The translations under genes and the position numbers were made by a program. The notes beneath the pieces are model-generated. The model was not told where the DNA came from. It did no database searches and saw nothing but the letters and a program-made list of their open reading frames with translations. Positions 63,948 to 64,000 of a stretch of 64,000 bases of DNA are shown here, piece by piece. Numbering within the stretch: the first letter of the stretch is position 1; each line of letters begins with the position of its first letter. The DNA comes from Candidatus Persebacteraceae bacterium Df01 (GTDB lineage Bacteria > Pseudomonadota > Gammaproteobacteria > Tethybacterales > Persebacteraceae). The stretch lies in the NCBI GenBank assembly GCA_030386295.1, contig JANQAO010000003.1, positions 391,907-455,906 of the forward strand, in the 5' to 3' direction.

Positions 63948-64000
63948 GACGCAAAGATTCCGCCGGTGGCAGACGCCCGCTACGCCAAGCCGGCCAAGCC
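63940..64000 (-). CDS. Lipoprotein-releasing permease LolC/LolE, C-terminal end (cut by window edge)
   Basis: Only the last 19-20 codons are visible: WPAWRSGRLPPAESLRHE and stop. This matches the usual ending of LolC/LolE (PAWRAAR..PAEALRYE). Upstream of lolD, as expected. LolC versus LolE cannot be told. Confidence 0.85.
   Translation of the reverse strand, partial: AWPAWRSGRLPPAESLRHE

Overview
The window reads as a chromosome segment of a Gram-negative gamma- or betaproteobacterium with a compact genome. Evidence for this is an outer-membrane toolkit (LptD, BamC, LolD and the end of LolC/E), a type IV pilus retraction ATPase, c4-type cytochromes, the pilT-yggS-proC and dapA-bamC neighbourhoods, divergent rne/rluC, and the rpmJ-rpsM-rpsK-rpsD-rpoA-rplQ ribosomal operon. 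Genes are packed, and many join by 4-bp ATGA overlaps. At least two genes are decaying (a gtrA-type flippase and a small cytochrome), and a 0.8-kb gap holds what look like dead coding fragments, so some gene loss seems to be under way. I cannot place the organism at genus level. No rRNA, CRISPR array, prophage or insertion sequence was seen.

Layout. 0-4.4 kb: start of ilvD, then a nitrogen/polyamine cluster (PhnZ-like HD protein, AguB, SpuC-like aminotransferase, alanine dehydrogenase). 4.6-10.4 kb: cytochrome c4, AmpG-like permease, dprA-argB, def-fmt. 10.4-10.7 kb: tRNA-Arg, tRNA-Glu, tRNA-Ala. 11.2-16.3 kb: a promoter and a five-gene operon for a glutamine-synthetase-family enzyme, a three-subunit glutamate-synthase-like enzyme (N-methylglutamate synthase type) and an unrecognised 113-aa protein. 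16.4-20.6 kb: SRP RNA, dnaX, ybaB, two small cytochromes c, ctpA, tRNA-Ala. 20.6-26.8 kb (minus): ilvE, a zinc-finger protein, yciO, trpS, scpA, scpB and rluB as one tightly packed operon; RluB carries a 55-residue tandem repeat. 26.9-31 kb: a metallo-beta-lactamase-fold hydrolase, a broken cytochrome, a DUF4396-like membrane protein, folP, glmM. 31-31.8 kb: largely non-coding. 31.8-38.6 kb: quinone oxidoreductase, SDR, thiE, hemL and nucleotide-sugar genes rmlB, rmlA and fdtA-like, then a gtrA pseudogene. 38.6-50.8 kb: rne, rluC, murJ, dapA, bamC, a hydrolase, pilT, yggS, proC, metK. 50.9-56.5 kb: ATM1-type ABC exporter, murU, amgK, lptD. 56.6-64 kb: methyltransferase, PPi-dependent phosphofructokinase, adk, the ribosomal alpha operon, a low-molecular-weight phosphatase, lolD and the end of lolC/E.

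How the genes work together. AguB would make putrescine, the aminotransferase would pass its amino group to pyruvate, and alanine dehydrogenase would regenerate pyruvate and release ammonium. The mgs-type operon then offers a route to put ammonium or methylamine onto glutamate. AmpG, AmgK and MurU together point to the MurU peptidoglycan recycling route, alongside GlmM and MurJ for new wall synthesis. The most notable observations are: an HD protein that keeps all six PhnZ-type di-iron ligands but lacks the phosphonate-contacting residues, sitting in the putrescine cluster; an N-methylglutamate-synthase operon without its dehydrogenase; the 5.4-copy repeat in RluB; consensus -10 boxes 6-11 nt before several start codons, predicting leaderless or near-leaderless mRNAs; and a thiE whose conserved N-terminus lies upstream of any canonical start codon.
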